64,000 nucleotides of DNA, taken from the NCBI RefSeq assembly GCF_000213055.1, contig NZ_CM001165.1, forward strand, positions 6,751,445 through 6,815,444, written 5' to 3'. The DNA comes from Streptomyces sp. Tu6071 (GTDB lineage: Bacteria > Actinomycetota > Actinomycetes > Streptomycetales > Streptomycetaceae). The position numbers and the translations under genes were made by a program. Under the pieces are notes generated by a model that saw nothing but the letters and a program-made list of their open reading frames with translations, had not been told where the DNA came from and ran no database searches. Each line of letters begins with the position of its first letter. Position 1 is the first letter of the stretch. Positions 50,442 through 59,208 of this stretch are shown one piece after another.

Positions 50442-53141
50442 ATGCGCTTTCGCGGGAAATCCATCCGCCGGAAGATCGTGGCCCTGCTGCTCGTGCCCCT
50501 CCTCTCACTCGGCGTGGTCTGGGCCTACGCGACCGTCATCAGCGGCCAGGAGGCGTACCAGGTCCTCGGCGTGAGCCGGCTCATCGACCGCGCCGGCCAG
50601 CCCGTCAAGGAAGCGACCCGCGCCCTCCAGCAGGAACGCACCCGCACCCTCGTCTACCTCGCCGACCCGCGCGGCTCCGACGTGTTCGCGGCGATGCGCC
50701 GCAGCTACTCCACCACCGACGAAGCGGTCGAGAAGGTCCGCGGCGTAGCCCGCGACAACGGCCTCCGCAACCGCATGAACGCCACATCGCGCCGCGAACT
50801 CGATGCCCTCGTCGGCTCGTTCACGGACCTGACCGCGCTGCGCCGCAGCGCCGAGGACAACCGCCTCTCGCGCACCTCCGCGCTCAAGCTCTACTCCGAC
50901 CTCGTCGAGCCCTGCTTCGGCTTCCTCACCGACCTGCGCTCCGTCAAGGACGTCGCGCTCGACAAGCGGGGGCGCGGGGTCGTCGGCGTCGACCGCGCCC
51001 GCGAACTCCTCACCCAGGAGGACGCCGTAGTAAGCGCCGCCCTCACCGGGCACCGCCTCGGCCGCGACGAGATCCAGAAGGTCTCCGACCTCATCGCCCA
51101 GCGCGAACTGCTCTACGACACCAACCTCGCCCTGCTGCCCGACGAGGAACGCAAGGACTTCGAGGCGTACTGGAAGAAGCCCGGCACCTCCGTCCTCACC
51201 GACGCCGAGTACGGGGTCAGCCAGTCGACACCCAGCGCCGTGGCCGTCGTCGACGCCGCGACGTGGACCAAGGCCGCCACGAAGGTCCTCGCCGACCTCG
51301 CCGCGCGCGACGACGCGATCGAGAGCGCCTACCGCGACGCCGTGACCCCGTACGCGCACGGCGTCCTGCTCCGTACCGGCGGCGCGGGCTTCCTCGGCCT
51401 CGTCGCGCTGCTCCTCTCCCTCTACCTCTCGGTGCGCATCGGTCGCTCCCTCGTCCGCGACCTCTCCGGGCTGCGCCGCCGCGCCAACGAGACCGCCGGG
51501 GTCCGCCTGCCCGAGGTCATGCGCAGGCTCGCCGCGGGCGAGGAGATCGACATCGAGACCGAGGCGCCGCGTCTCGCCCACGACCGCGACGAGATGGGAC
51601 AGGTCGCCCAGGCCCTGGAGACGCTCCAGCGCGCCGCCGTCGAGGCCGCCGTGCGCCAAGCCGACATGCGCAAGGGCGTCTCCGAGGTCTTCGTCAACCT
51701 CGCCCGCCGCAGTCAGGTCCTGCTCCACAAGCAGCTCACCCTGCTCGACACGATGGAACGCCGCACCGAGGACACCGACGAACTCGCCGACCTCTTCCGC
51801 CTCGACCACCTCACGACCCGTATGCGCCGCCACGCCGAGGGCCTCGTCATCCTCTCCGGCGCCGCCCCGGCCCGCCAGTGGCGCCGCCCCGTGCCGCTCA
51901 TGGACGTCGTGCGCGCGGCCGTCTCCGAGGTGGAGGACTACGAACGCGTCGAGGTGCGCCGCCTGCCCCGTGTCGCCGTCACGGGCGCGGCCGTCGGCGA
52001 CCTCACCCACCTCCTCGCCGAACTCATGGAGAACGCCGCTGTGTTCTCGCCGCCGCACACCGCCGTGCAGGTGCTCGGCGAACGCGTCGGCCAGGGCTTC
52101 CTCCTGGAGATCCACGACCGCGGCCTCGGCATGACCAAGGAAGCGCTCCTCGCGGCGAACCAGCGCCTCGCCGAGACGCCCGAGTTCGAGCTCTCCGACA
52201 CCGACAGGCTCGGCCTCTTCGTCGTGAGCCGCATCGCCCGCCGCCAGGGCGTCAAGGTCTCGCTCCAGCCCTCCCCGTACGGTGGCACGACCGCTGTCGT
52301 CGTCCTGCCCGAGAAGCTCCTCACCGACGTGCCCGGTACCGACGGCGCGGGTCTCCCCGCGGTCTCCCCGGACGGGCCCGTCGAACTGGAGGCCCCCGTC
52401 GCCGCGCCGGGGCGCACGGCGGTACGGGAGCCGGTGCCCGCGGGCGCCGACGAGGGACCGCGCGGCCCGCTCACCCAGCTCGGCGCGCTGCCCCGCCGTC
52501 CGGTGCCCAAGCTCGTCACCTCGCACGGCCGCCCGGTCGGCGACCACGCGCAGGCGGACGAGGCGCCCGAGCCCGACGCCGAGCACAGCCGCCCCACCCC
52601 GGCCCCCGGCGCGCTCCCGTCCCGCCGCCCCCGCGCGCGGACCGGCGAGAGGGCCGGTGACACGTCCGGCGACGGGTCCGGTGACACGTCCGGCCAGAAG
52701 CCCGGCGCGAGGCCAGGTGCGAGGACGGCGTCGGCGAGCGCCCCCGCGCCCGCGAGCGCTCCGGCAGAGACCGAACGGAACGCGTCGGGCACCTCGCCCG
52801 CAGGGCGGGGCGGGGGCGGTACGGGGGCCGAGGCGGCCCCCGCCGGGGGCCCCACGGGCCTGCCCCGCCGCGTACGACAGGCAAGCCTCGCCCGCCAACT
52901 GCGCGAGCAGCCCGAGCCGAGCGCGCCCACCGGGCCCGAACCGGAGCGGGACGCGGACGCCGTACGGACCCGGATGGCCTCGCTCCAGCGGGGCTGGCTC
53001 CGGGGCCGCGAGGAGGAAGCCGCGGCGGACGCCGGGCCCGCCCGGGCCCGCGCCACCGAGGACGAGGACGGACCGGAAGCCACCGGGCCCGCCCCGCACA
53101 GCACAGCGCAAGGAAACACTCCGGAAAGGGACGGTCGATGA
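50442..53141 (+). CDS. cvnA: Conservon sensor histidine kinase CvnA
   Basis: 899 residues. A membrane helix near the N-terminus (KIVALLLVPLLSLGVVWAYA), an extracytoplasmic NIT-like nitrate/nitrite-sensing domain, a second helix (LGLVALLLSLYLSV), HAMP, then the kinase core: DHLTTRMRRHAEGLVIL, N box LAELMENAAVFSPP (about 525), G1 IHDRGLGMT, LGLFVVSRIARRQGV and YGGTTAVVVLP. The C-terminal about 270 residues are Pro/Gly/Thr-rich and disordered. ATG at 50442 follows CAGGGGGA. In conservons the kinase works with the roadblock, DUF742 and GTPase products as a membrane-associated switch. Confidence 0.93.
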   Translation: MRFRGKSIRRKIVALLLVPLLSLGVVWAYATVISGQEAYQVLGVSRLIDRAGQPVKEATRALQQERTRTLVYLADPRGSDVFAAMRRSYSTTDEAVEKVRGVARDNGLRNRMNATSRRELDALVGSFTDLTALRRSAEDNRLSRTSALKLYSDLVEPCFGFLTDLRSVKDVALDKRGRGVVGVDRARELLTQEDAVVSAALTGHRLGRDEIQKVSDLIAQRELLYDTNLALLPDEERKDFEAYWKKPGTSVLTDAEYGVSQSTPSAVAVVDAATWTKAATKVLADLAARDDAIESAYRDAVTPYAHGVLLRTGGAGFLGLVALLLSLYLSVRIGRSLVRDLSGLRRRANETAGVRLPEVMRRLAAGEEIDIETEAPRLAHDRDEMGQVAQALETLQRAAVEAAVRQADMRKGVSEVFVNLARRSQVLLHKQLTLLDTMERRTEDTDELADLFRLDHLTTRMRRHAEGLVILSGAAPARQWRRPVPLMDVVRAAVSEVEDYERVEVRRLPRVAVTGAAVGDLTHLLAELMENAAVFSPPHTAVQVLGERVGQGFLLEIHDRGLGMTKEALLAANQRLAETPEFELSDTDRLGLFVVSRIARRQGVKVSLQPSPYGGTTAVVVLPEKLLTDVPGTDGAGLPAVSPDGPVELEAPVAAPGRTAVREPVPAGADEGPRGPLTQLGALPRRPVPKLVTSHGRPVGDHAQADEAPEPDAEHSRPTPAPGALPSRRPRARTGERAGDTSGDGSGDTSGQKPGARPGARTASASAPAPASAPAETERNASGTSPAGRGGGGTGAEAAPAGGPTGLPRRVRQASLARQLREQPEPSAPTGPEPERDADAVRTRMASLQRGWLRGREEEAAADAGPARARATEDEDGPEATGPAPHSTAQGNTPERDGR

Positions 53142-53581
53142 CTGCGCCAAGGACCGCCGCGTCAACTCCGGGAGCCCCCGGTGGCACCCACGAACTCAAC
53201 TGGCTGCTCGACGACCTCGTCGCCCGGGTCGCCAGCATCCGCAAGGCGATCATCCTCTCCAGCGACGGCTTGCCCACCGGGATGTCCGAGGACATCAGCC
53301 GCGAGGACAGCGAACACCTCGCCGCCGTCGCCTCCGGCTTCCACAGCCTCGCCAAGGGCGTCGGACGCCACTTCGACGCGGGCAGCGTCCGGCAGACACT
53401 CGTCGAACTCGACGACGCCTTCCTCTTCGTCTCGGCGGCGGGCGACGGAAGCTGCCTCGCCGTCCTCGCCGGACCCGACGCGGACATCGGCCAGATCGCC
53501 TACGAGATGACGCTCCTCGTCAAGCGGGTCGGCGTCCACCTCGGCCAGGCCCCCCGCACCGACATCTCCGCCGGGGGATAG
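53138..53581 (+). CDS. cvnB: Conservon roadblock/LC7 protein CvnB
   Basis: 147 residues, Roadblock/LC7 fold, expected to regulate the GTPase partner. WLLDDLVARVASIRKAIILS is the conserved N-terminal helix and strand; IGQIAYEMTLLVKRVGVHLG the C-terminal helix. ATG at 53138 overlaps the cvnA stop (ATGA) and the ribosome-binding site GAAAGGGAC lies inside cvnA. Normal length for the family. Confidence 0.95.
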   Translation: MTAPRTAASTPGAPGGTHELNWLLDDLVARVASIRKAIILSSDGLPTGMSEDISREDSEHLAAVASGFHSLAKGVGRHFDAGSVRQTLVELDDAFLFVSAAGDGSCLAVLAGPDADIGQIAYEMTLLVKRVGVHLGQAPRTDISAGG

Positions 53582-53590
53582 AGGCAGGCC

Positions 53591-54229
53591 ATGATGAGCG
53601 ACGCCGGTCACGAGACAGCCCGCTGGTACGACGACGAGGCGGGACCCGTCGTACGCCCCTACGCGATGACCCGGGGCCGCACGAGCGCCACCGGCGGCCA
53701 CCGGCTCGACCTCATCGCCCTCGTCTCCGCCGTTCCGCCCCCCGGTGACCCCGGACCGGGCGGACCGGCCGGAGCGCGGGAACCCGACCGACCGCGCGGC
53801 ACGGCGGCGGACAGGGGCGGCGGCCCCCGCACCGGCCCGGACGAGGGGGTCCGCACCAGCTCGGACGTGGGGGTCCGCACCGGCCCGGACGTGGGGGTCC
53901 GCACCGGCCCGGACGTGGGGACCGGCGGCGCGGACCCGGGGGAGTCCGCCGCGACAACCGCCCCCGCCGCCCCTCCCTGGCCCCTCCCTCCCGAGCAGGA
54001 CGCCCTGCTGACCCCCGAGCACGTCGAGATCCTCGCCCTGTGCGGCGGCGCCCCGCAGTCCGTCGCCGAGATCGCCGCGGGACTCGACCTCGCGATCGGC
54101 GTCGTCCGGGTCCTCGTCAGCGACCTCGCCGAAGCCGAGCTCGTCACGGTCACCCGCCCCGTGCCCCCCGCCGAACTCCCCGACGAGAGCGTGCTGCGGG
54201 ACGTCATCGAAGGATTGCGCGCCCTGTGA
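53591..54229 (+). CDS. cvnC: Conservon DUF742 protein CvnC with an in-frame repeat insertion
   Basis: 212 residues, longer than the about 120-140 usual for DUF742. N-terminal VVRPYAMTRGRTSATG and C-terminal winged-helix-like AEIAAGLDLAIGVVRVLVSD are conserved. Between them a Pro/Gly-rich insert contains 8-residue repeats (VRTGPDVG type, residues about 80-111) coded by 24-bp direct repeats. ATG at 53591 follows GAGGCAGG; ATG at 53594 equally possible. Likely scaffolds the CvnB-CvnD switch. Confidence 0.92.
   Translation: MMSDAGHETARWYDDEAGPVVRPYAMTRGRTSATGGHRLDLIALVSAVPPPGDPGPGGPAGAREPDRPRGTAADRGGGPRTGPDEGVRTSSDVGVRTGPDVGVRTGPDVGTGGADPGESAATTAPAAPPWPLPPEQDALLTPEHVEILALCGGAPQSVAEIAAGLDLAIGVVRVLVSDLAEAELVTVTRPVPPAELPDESVLRDVIEGLRAL
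53828..53920 (+). repeat. 24-bp direct repeats inside cvnC
   Basis: Four copies starting at 53828, 53852, 53876 and 53900 (the last 21 nt long), each beginning CGCACC(G/A)GC and containing GGACG. They keep the reading frame and add an 8-residue motif per copy. Confidence 0.9.
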
Positions 54230-54315
54230 GAAAGCGGCGCCCGCCGCCGCCTCGCGCACCCCCCGTCCACCCCCCCACGCCCGCCGCCCGGCGGGGCCGC
54301 AGGAGAAGAGACCGA

Positions 54316-54912
54316 ATGAACGCCCTCAGTGGCCGGACCGACCGGCCGCTCACCCTCAAACTCCTCGTCGCCGGGGGGTTCGGGGTCGGCAAGACGACCC
54401 TCGTCGGCGCGGTCAGCGAGATCAGGCCGCTGCGCACCGAGGAGATCCTCACCGAGGCGTCCCGCCCGGTGGACGACATGCGCGGGGTCGAGCAGAAGCG
54501 CACCACGACGGTCGCGGTGGACTTCGGCCGCATCACCCTGCGCGAGGAACTCGTCCTCTACCTCTTCGGCACCCCGGGCCAGGACCGCTTCTGGTTCCTG
54601 TGGGACGAACTCGCCCAGGGCGCGCTCGGCGCAGTCGTCCTCGTCGACACCCGCCGCCTCGCGGACTCCTTCGCGGCCGTCGACTACTTCGAGCGGCGCG
54701 GCATCCCCTTCGTCGTCGCCGTCAACCGCTTCGACGGAGCGGAGGACCACCCGCTCACCGAGATCCGCGCCGCCCTCGATCTCGACCCGCACGTTCCCCT
54801 CGTGCCCTGCGACGCCCGGGCCCGCGACTCCGTCAAAGCGGTCCTCATCGAGGTCGTCGAACACGCCCGCCGCCACGCCGTGGCCCAGCGCGAGAGCCAC
54901 ACCGCCCACTGA
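54316..54912 (+). CDS. cvnD: Conservon Ras-like GTPase CvnD
   Basis: 198 residues of the MglA/Ras-like family. P-loop GGFGVGKTTLVGAVSE, switch-1 region with TTTVAVDFGRI, Walker B/switch-2 FGTPGQDRF and the base-recognition VNRFDGAED (NKxD equivalent, Asn-Arg-Phe-Asp) are visible. ATG at 54316 follows AGGAGAAGAG. Completes the conservon; CvnB and CvnA presumably control its nucleotide state at the membrane. Confidence 0.95.
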   Translation: MNALSGRTDRPLTLKLLVAGGFGVGKTTLVGAVSEIRPLRTEEILTEASRPVDDMRGVEQKRTTTVAVDFGRITLREELVLYLFGTPGQDRFWFLWDELAQGALGAVVLVDTRRLADSFAAVDYFERRGIPFVVAVNRFDGAEDHPLTEIRAALDLDPHVPLVPCDARARDSVKAVLIEVVEHARRHAVAQRESHTAH

Positions 54913-54932
54913 ACCGGCACCGCGCGGACCGA

Positions 54933-54951
54933 GCCGGAGCGCCGCTCCGGC
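54933..54951. terminator. Terminator between cvnD and the Mpo1-like gene
   Basis: GCCGGAGC (54933-54940), 3-nt loop, GCTCCGGC (54944-54951), between two converging genes. Confidence 0.55.
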
Positions 54952-54957
54952 GGCGGC

Positions 54958-55323
54958 TCAGGAGCCGGTCGTACGGTGCTCCGCGAGCCACTTCCGGGCG
55001 ATCTCGCCCAGCTCGGCGTCCCGGCCGGCGAGCATCATCCGGATCATCGCCGCGTCCCCCCTCAGCGACCACGCCGGGTGCCCGAAGGTCGCCGGGTTGT
55101 TCCGCTCGATGAGGAAGTGCGCCGGCCACGCGGTCCCGTAGCCGATCACGGGCAGCGCGGCGAGATACCTGGGCCGCCCCCGCGCCAGCCCGTACGCGCT
55201 CACCGCGAGCCCCGTCAGCGTGCCCGCCAGGTGCACCCAGCGCGTCGCCGCCCTGGAGTGCATGGCCACGTAGTACGGCCAGAACTCCTCGTAGCTCCCG
55301 AACTCCCGCGCCTCGTCGCTCAT
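54958..55323 (-). CDS. Mpo1-like (DUF962) membrane protein
   Basis: 121 residues. Motifs SRAATRWVHLAGTLTGLAV and AHFLIERNNPATFGHPAWSL match the DUF962/Mpo1 family, with conserved His residues in helices that in the yeast enzyme bind Fe2+ for alpha-oxidation of 2-hydroxy fatty acids. Three or four hydrophobic segments. ATG at 55323. Bacterial function is inferred from fungal work only. It is divergent from the VanX-like gene. Confidence 0.83.
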   Translation of the reverse strand: MSDEAREFGSYEEFWPYYVAMHSRAATRWVHLAGTLTGLAVSAYGLARGRPRYLAALPVIGYGTAWPAHFLIERNNPATFGHPAWSLRGDAAMIRMMLAGRDAELGEIARKWLAEHRTTGS

Positions 55324-55430
55324 ACCGGGCACGGTAACGGCTCCCCGGGCCGTACGGAACGCCCCCGCTCGTATGCGATCCGCGGGCGCCCCCTGGGAAT
55401 CCCCGCCCCCCACTGCTAAACCCGTACCCC

Positions 55431-56258
55431 ATGAGACGACGCACCCCCACAGCGCTCCGTTCCCTCCTCCTCGCCGTCCTCCTCTCCCTCACCTTCGCGA
55501 CCGTCACCGCCCAGGCGTCCCCGACCCCCCGCACCCCCCACCGCGACCCAAAGGCCCCCACCTCCTTCGTGGAACTCCGCGACATCGATCCGACGATCAT
55601 CGAGGACATCCGCTACGCCACCCCCCACAACTTCACCGGCGTCCCCGTCACCGGCTACACCCAGCCGCTCTGCCTCCTCACCCGCTCCACGGCCGAGGCC
55701 CTCCACCGCGCCCAGCGCCACCTCCTGCGCCGTGGCTACTCGCTGAAGGTGTACGACTGCTTCCGCCCCCAACGCGCCGTCGACCACTTCGTCCGCTGGG
55801 CAGAGGACCTCTCGGACCAGCGCATGAAGGCGGAGTTCTACCCCCGCGTCGACAAGACCCGTCTCTTCGCCGACGGTTACATCGCGGAGAAGTCCGGCCA
55901 CAGCCGCGGCTCCACCCTCGACCTCAGCTTCGTCCGCCTCCCCGCGCACCCCACCCGCCCCTACGTCCCCGGCGAGACCCTCACCTCCTGCTACGGCCCC
56001 AAGGCCGAGCGCTTCCCCGACGCCGCCGTCGACACCGGCACCGGCTTCGACTGCTTCGACACCCTCGCCCACACCGACGATCCCCGGATCACCGGCGTCC
56101 AGCGCGCCCACCGCGACCTCCTCACCACCACCCTGGAACACGAGGGCTTCACCAACCTCCCCGAGGAGTGGTGGCACTTCACCCACCAGCCCGAGCAGTA
56201 CCCCGACACCTACTTCGACTTCCCCGTCAGCCGCCGCTCCCTGACCTCCCACCACTGA
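55431..56258 (+). CDS. Secreted D-Ala-D-Ala dipeptidase, VanX/M15D type
   Basis: 275 residues. Signal peptide (RSLLLAVLLSLTFATVTAQA), then the VanX-like zinc peptidase domain: GYSLKVYDCFRPQRAVDHFV, zinc ligands His and Asp in SGHSRGSTLDL, and Glu-Trp-Trp-His in EEWWHF. It cleaves D-Ala-D-Ala; exported members act on peptidoglycan fragments, and only cytoplasmic VanX confers glycopeptide resistance. No vanH/vanA here, so housekeeping wall recycling is likely. ATG at 55431. Confidence 0.9.
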   Translation: MRRRTPTALRSLLLAVLLSLTFATVTAQASPTPRTPHRDPKAPTSFVELRDIDPTIIEDIRYATPHNFTGVPVTGYTQPLCLLTRSTAEALHRAQRHLLRRGYSLKVYDCFRPQRAVDHFVRWAEDLSDQRMKAEFYPRVDKTRLFADGYIAEKSGHSRGSTLDLSFVRLPAHPTRPYVPGETLTSCYGPKAERFPDAAVDTGTGFDCFDTLAHTDDPRITGVQRAHRDLLTTTLEHEGFTNLPEEWWHFTHQPEQYPDTYFDFPVSRRSLTSHH

Positions 56259-56331
56259 CACCCCCTCAACTCCCCGGACCCGCCCACACCCTCCTGTCAC
56301 CCTCACCCCAGGGATCGGATAAAGTCCGCGC

Positions 56332-56892
56332 GTGTCCCGGACCCACTCCCACCCCGACGGCTCCGCCGATGCCCCGGCCCCCGCCGGTCCGCAGCCCTAC
56401 TCGCACTGCGCGAGCTGCGGGGCCCCTTACGCCGAGGCCCGCTCCTGGCCGCGCACCTGCGCCGTCTGCGGAGCCACCGCCTACGGCAACCCGCTGCCGG
56501 TCGCGGTCGCCCTCCAGCCCGTGTACGACCGCGCCGGTACCGGACTCGTCGTCATCACGCGTGCCATCGAACCCGCGAAGGGCACGGTCGCCCTCCCCGG
56601 CGGCTTCGTCGACCACGCCGAGGACTGGCGCCACGCCGTCGTACGCGAACTCCGCGAGGAGACCGGCATCGACGCGGAATCACGGGACGTCCGCCTCGCC
56701 GATGCCCTCAGCTCGCCCGACGGCCACCTCCTCCTCTTCGGCGTCCTGCCGACCCGTCCCGCCGCCGAACTCCCCAGTTCCGTCCCCACCGACGAGACCG
56801 ACGGCCGCCACATCCTGCGCGAGCCGGCCCGTCTCGGTTTCCCCCTCCACACCCTCGCCGTCCGCGCCTGGTTCGAGGGCCGCTACCAGTAA
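56332..56892 (+). CDS. NUDIX hydrolase with N-terminal zinc ribbon
   Basis: 186 residues. The N-terminus has CASCGAPY and CAVCGATAYGN, a four-Cys zinc ribbon as in NudC-like and related proteins. The Nudix box follows: GGFVDHAEDWRH with VVRELREETGI (G-x5-E-x7-REUxEExGU complete). It would hydrolyse a nucleoside diphosphate derivative; the substrate is not predictable. GTG at 56332. A short gap separates it from the VanX-like gene, so co-transcription is possible. Confidence 0.9.
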   Translation: MSRTHSHPDGSADAPAPAGPQPYSHCASCGAPYAEARSWPRTCAVCGATAYGNPLPVAVALQPVYDRAGTGLVVITRAIEPAKGTVALPGGFVDHAEDWRHAVVRELREETGIDAESRDVRLADALSSPDGHLLLFGVLPTRPAAELPSSVPTDETDGRHILREPARLGFPLHTLAVRAWFEGRYQ

Positions 56893-56901
56893 CCCCCGCG
56901 C

Positions 56902-59208
56902 TCACGCGGGCCCCACCGCCTCCGCGGCCCCCAAGCCCCTCACCCGCACGGGCCGTCCCGCGGCCGACGCCCCGCCCGGTCCCGCGCCCGGACCTCCGCT
57001 CCGCTCCACGACCACCTCCCCGTCCGCCCCCAGCCTGCTCGTGTACCGCTCGACGAGGGGAGGCGACCAGCCCCCCTCCTCGTCGGGGATGTACAACCCC
57101 GCTCCCGGCCCGCTCTCCGGCAGCGGCGCCCACACGTCGAGTACCGTGTCGCCCGCCTCCCGCACCGGGACCACCGCTCCCGCACGGACCAGGACCGGGA
57201 CCCGGTCGAGCGGTGCCGCGACCTCGACCGTGCGTTCCCCCTCGTACACCACCTCCGTCGCCGTGTCGTACCACTGCCCCTTCGGCAGCCGCACCCGCCT
57301 GCTCCGTACTCCCGGCTCGCACACCGGCGCCACCAACAGCGCCTCGCCCACCAGGAACGCGTCGCCCACCCCGCGCAGCGCCCGGTCCTCCGGCGTGAAC
57401 CACCACACCGGGCGCACCCACGGGCCGCCCCACAAACCCGCGTGCCGCGCCAGCGTCGTCCAATAGGGACCCCACCGTTCGCGCTCGCCCGAAGCGGCCC
57501 CTCCCGCACTCCCTCCCTCCGCCCCATCACTCCACGGCAACCACCGCACCAACTGCTCCCACCGCACCGCCCATTCCACGCCTTCGTCCGAAAGGCTTCC
57601 CTTCGACCTCCTCACCTCTGACGCCCGCACCCCGCGCGTTCGAACTCCCGGTGTCCGCACTCCGGGTGTCCGCACTTCCCCACCCCGCGCGCCTCGCCCG
57701 CCGTCACCCGTCCCCGGCACGCCCGGCCCGCAGAACGGCACCCCGCACAGTCCCAGCCCCAGCACCCGCTCCACCGCGCGCGGCAACTCCGCCCAGTCGC
57801 CCGCCTCGGGGCCCGGCAGGCACACCCCGCCGTACCGCTGCTGCCCGGCCCACACGCCCACCGCCAGCTGCAAGGGCCGCTCGCCGGGGAAGGCCCCGCG
57901 CAATGAGTGGAACACAGCCCGAGCCCTGCACAGTTCCAGAACGCCCCCCATTCCTTCGAACGAGTGAACGAAGCCGTGCCGTCCCTGACCAGCGAGCGCG
58001 ACGTACCGCTCACCCTCCCGCGCCCGCACCTCCGAGTCCGTCCACTCCGGCACCCCGGGCCCCGCATCCCGGCCCGCGCTCCCGCCGAACCGCCGCGTCA
58101 GCCCCCCGTCCCCGCCGAACCGCCGCGTCAGCCCCGCGCCCGAGCGGAAGCCCCGAGTCAGCCCCGCGCCCGCGCCGAACCCCCGCGTCACCTCCCCGCT
58201 CCCACCGAACCGCCCCCCGGGCCCCGCACCCCCGCCGAACCCGCGCCTCCGCCCCGTGGTCAGGCACCCCTCCACCGCCCCGGGCGCGCCCCCGCCGCGT
58301 ACCACCACGAGCTCCCGCCCCGCGCCGCCCAGAGCGTCCCCCGGCGGCGGCACCGGAGCCCCTGTCAGCGAGGCCCAGCCGTAGGCGAGCCGCTGCGGCG
58401 AGCCGACCACGACCCAGGACCGCACCGGGCCCCCACTCATCCGCAGTTCCGCGACCCCCACCCGGTCATGCCCCGAACCCGCGCCCTCCCGGCCGGGCCG
58501 CAGCAGCCATTCCCCCTCCTCCTCCGCGTCGTGGAAGACGAGATGGCACCCCGCGTCCGCCTGCACCACCTGCACCGGCATCCGCAGACCGGGCCGCACC
58601 CCGCCCACCGTGTACGCGCCCTCCGCCAGGACCGCCCCGTCCCGCCCCGCGCCCAGGAACACGGCGTCGGCGGCCACCTCCGCGCGCGACACCCAGCGCC
58701 CGCCGCCCCGCACCGACCCCGCCGCCTCCCACCACCGCGGCGGCGCCTGCCTGCGCAACATCACGCCGCCCGGGGTCCGCACCTCCACGGTGCCGTCCCG
58801 CGCCACCGTCAGGCCGAGCCGCTCCGAGACCAGCCGCACCCCGCCCTCGGTGTCCGGCTCCAGCACGACCCGCTCGTCCGGCGCCACCGCCTCCGCACCC
58901 GTCAACGCGTACGAGGGCAGCGGCGCGGCACCGTCCCAGCCCAGGAAGAGCGCCCCGCGCACCGTCACCCGGACGTACAGTTCCGAGCGCGCGAACCGCA
59001 CGAGACCGCCCCCCGGCGCGGGCTCCAGCGCCGTCAGCACCCCTGGCACCCGCGCCCGCACCGGCGCCACCCCACCCCCGCGACACGCCGCGCGCCCGCC
59101 CCGTACCGGCCGTCGAGCGACTCCCGGCGACAGCGCGCCGGACCGGCCGCCACCGGCGTCGTCTCCCCGCGCAGCCGTCAGCCAACGCACCAGGTCACGA
59201 GCGATCAT
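56902..59208 (-). CDS. GH31-fold protein, probably catalytically inactive, with internal repeats
   Basis: 768 residues. N-terminal beta-sandwich, then a region corresponding to the GH31 barrel, then C-terminal GH31 segments (GLCGVPFCGPG, WWFTPEDRALRGVGDAFLVG, APLDRVPVLVRAGAVVPV). Aligning by eye with GH31, the catalytic nucleophile motif WxDMNE is replaced by GFVHSFEG (about residue 411) and the acid/base TGDN by LPGPEAGDW (about 465). The first barrel strands are replaced by a 10-residue Gly/Arg-rich repeat block (about 316-376), and a second 5-residue repeat (GVRTP type) lies near 515-535. ATG at 59208 starts MIARDLVRWL. Divergent from acetoacetyl-CoA synthetase. Likely a binding or regulatory pseudoenzyme. 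Confidence 0.75.
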   Translation of the reverse strand: MIARDLVRWLTAARGDDAGGGRSGALSPGVARRPVRGGRAACRGGGVAPVRARVPGVLTALEPAPGGGLVRFARSELYVRVTVRGALFLGWDGAAPLPSYALTGAEAVAPDERVVLEPDTEGGVRLVSERLGLTVARDGTVEVRTPGGVMLRRQAPPRWWEAAGSVRGGGRWVSRAEVAADAVFLGAGRDGAVLAEGAYTVGGVRPGLRMPVQVVQADAGCHLVFHDAEEEGEWLLRPGREGAGSGHDRVGVAELRMSGGPVRSWVVVGSPQRLAYGWASLTGAPVPPPGDALGGAGRELVVVRGGGAPGAVEGCLTTGRRRGFGGGAGPGGRFGGSGEVTRGFGAGAGLTRGFRSGAGLTRRFGGDGGLTRRFGGSAGRDAGPGVPEWTDSEVRAREGERYVALAGQGRHGFVHSFEGMGGVLELCRARAVFHSLRGAFPGERPLQLAVGVWAGQQRYGGVCLPGPEAGDWAELPRAVERVLGLGLCGVPFCGPGVPGTGDGGRGARGGEVRTPGVRTPGVRTRGVRASEVRRSKGSLSDEGVEWAVRWEQLVRWLPWSDGAEGGSAGGAASGERERWGPYWTTLARHAGLWGGPWVRPVWWFTPEDRALRGVGDAFLVGEALLVAPVCEPGVRSRRVRLPKGQWYDTATEVVYEGERTVEVAAPLDRVPVLVRAGAVVPVREAGDTVLDVWAPLPESGPGAGLYIPDEEGGWSPPLVERYTSRLGADGEVVVERSGGPGAGPGGASAAGRPVRVRGLGAAEAVGPA
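58081..58260 (-). repeat. Six 30-bp tandem repeats inside the GH31-like gene
   Basis: Units of exactly 30 bp begin at 58081, 58111, 58141, 58171, 58201 and 58231, sharing CCGCCGAACC and CGCGTCAGCC type cores with decay. They encode the GLTRRFGGDG-type 10-residue motif. Confidence 0.85.

Noticed and set aside
55431..56258. Glycopeptide resistance (vanX) locus
   Set aside because: The protein has a signal peptide and no vanH, vanA or vanRS genes are nearby.
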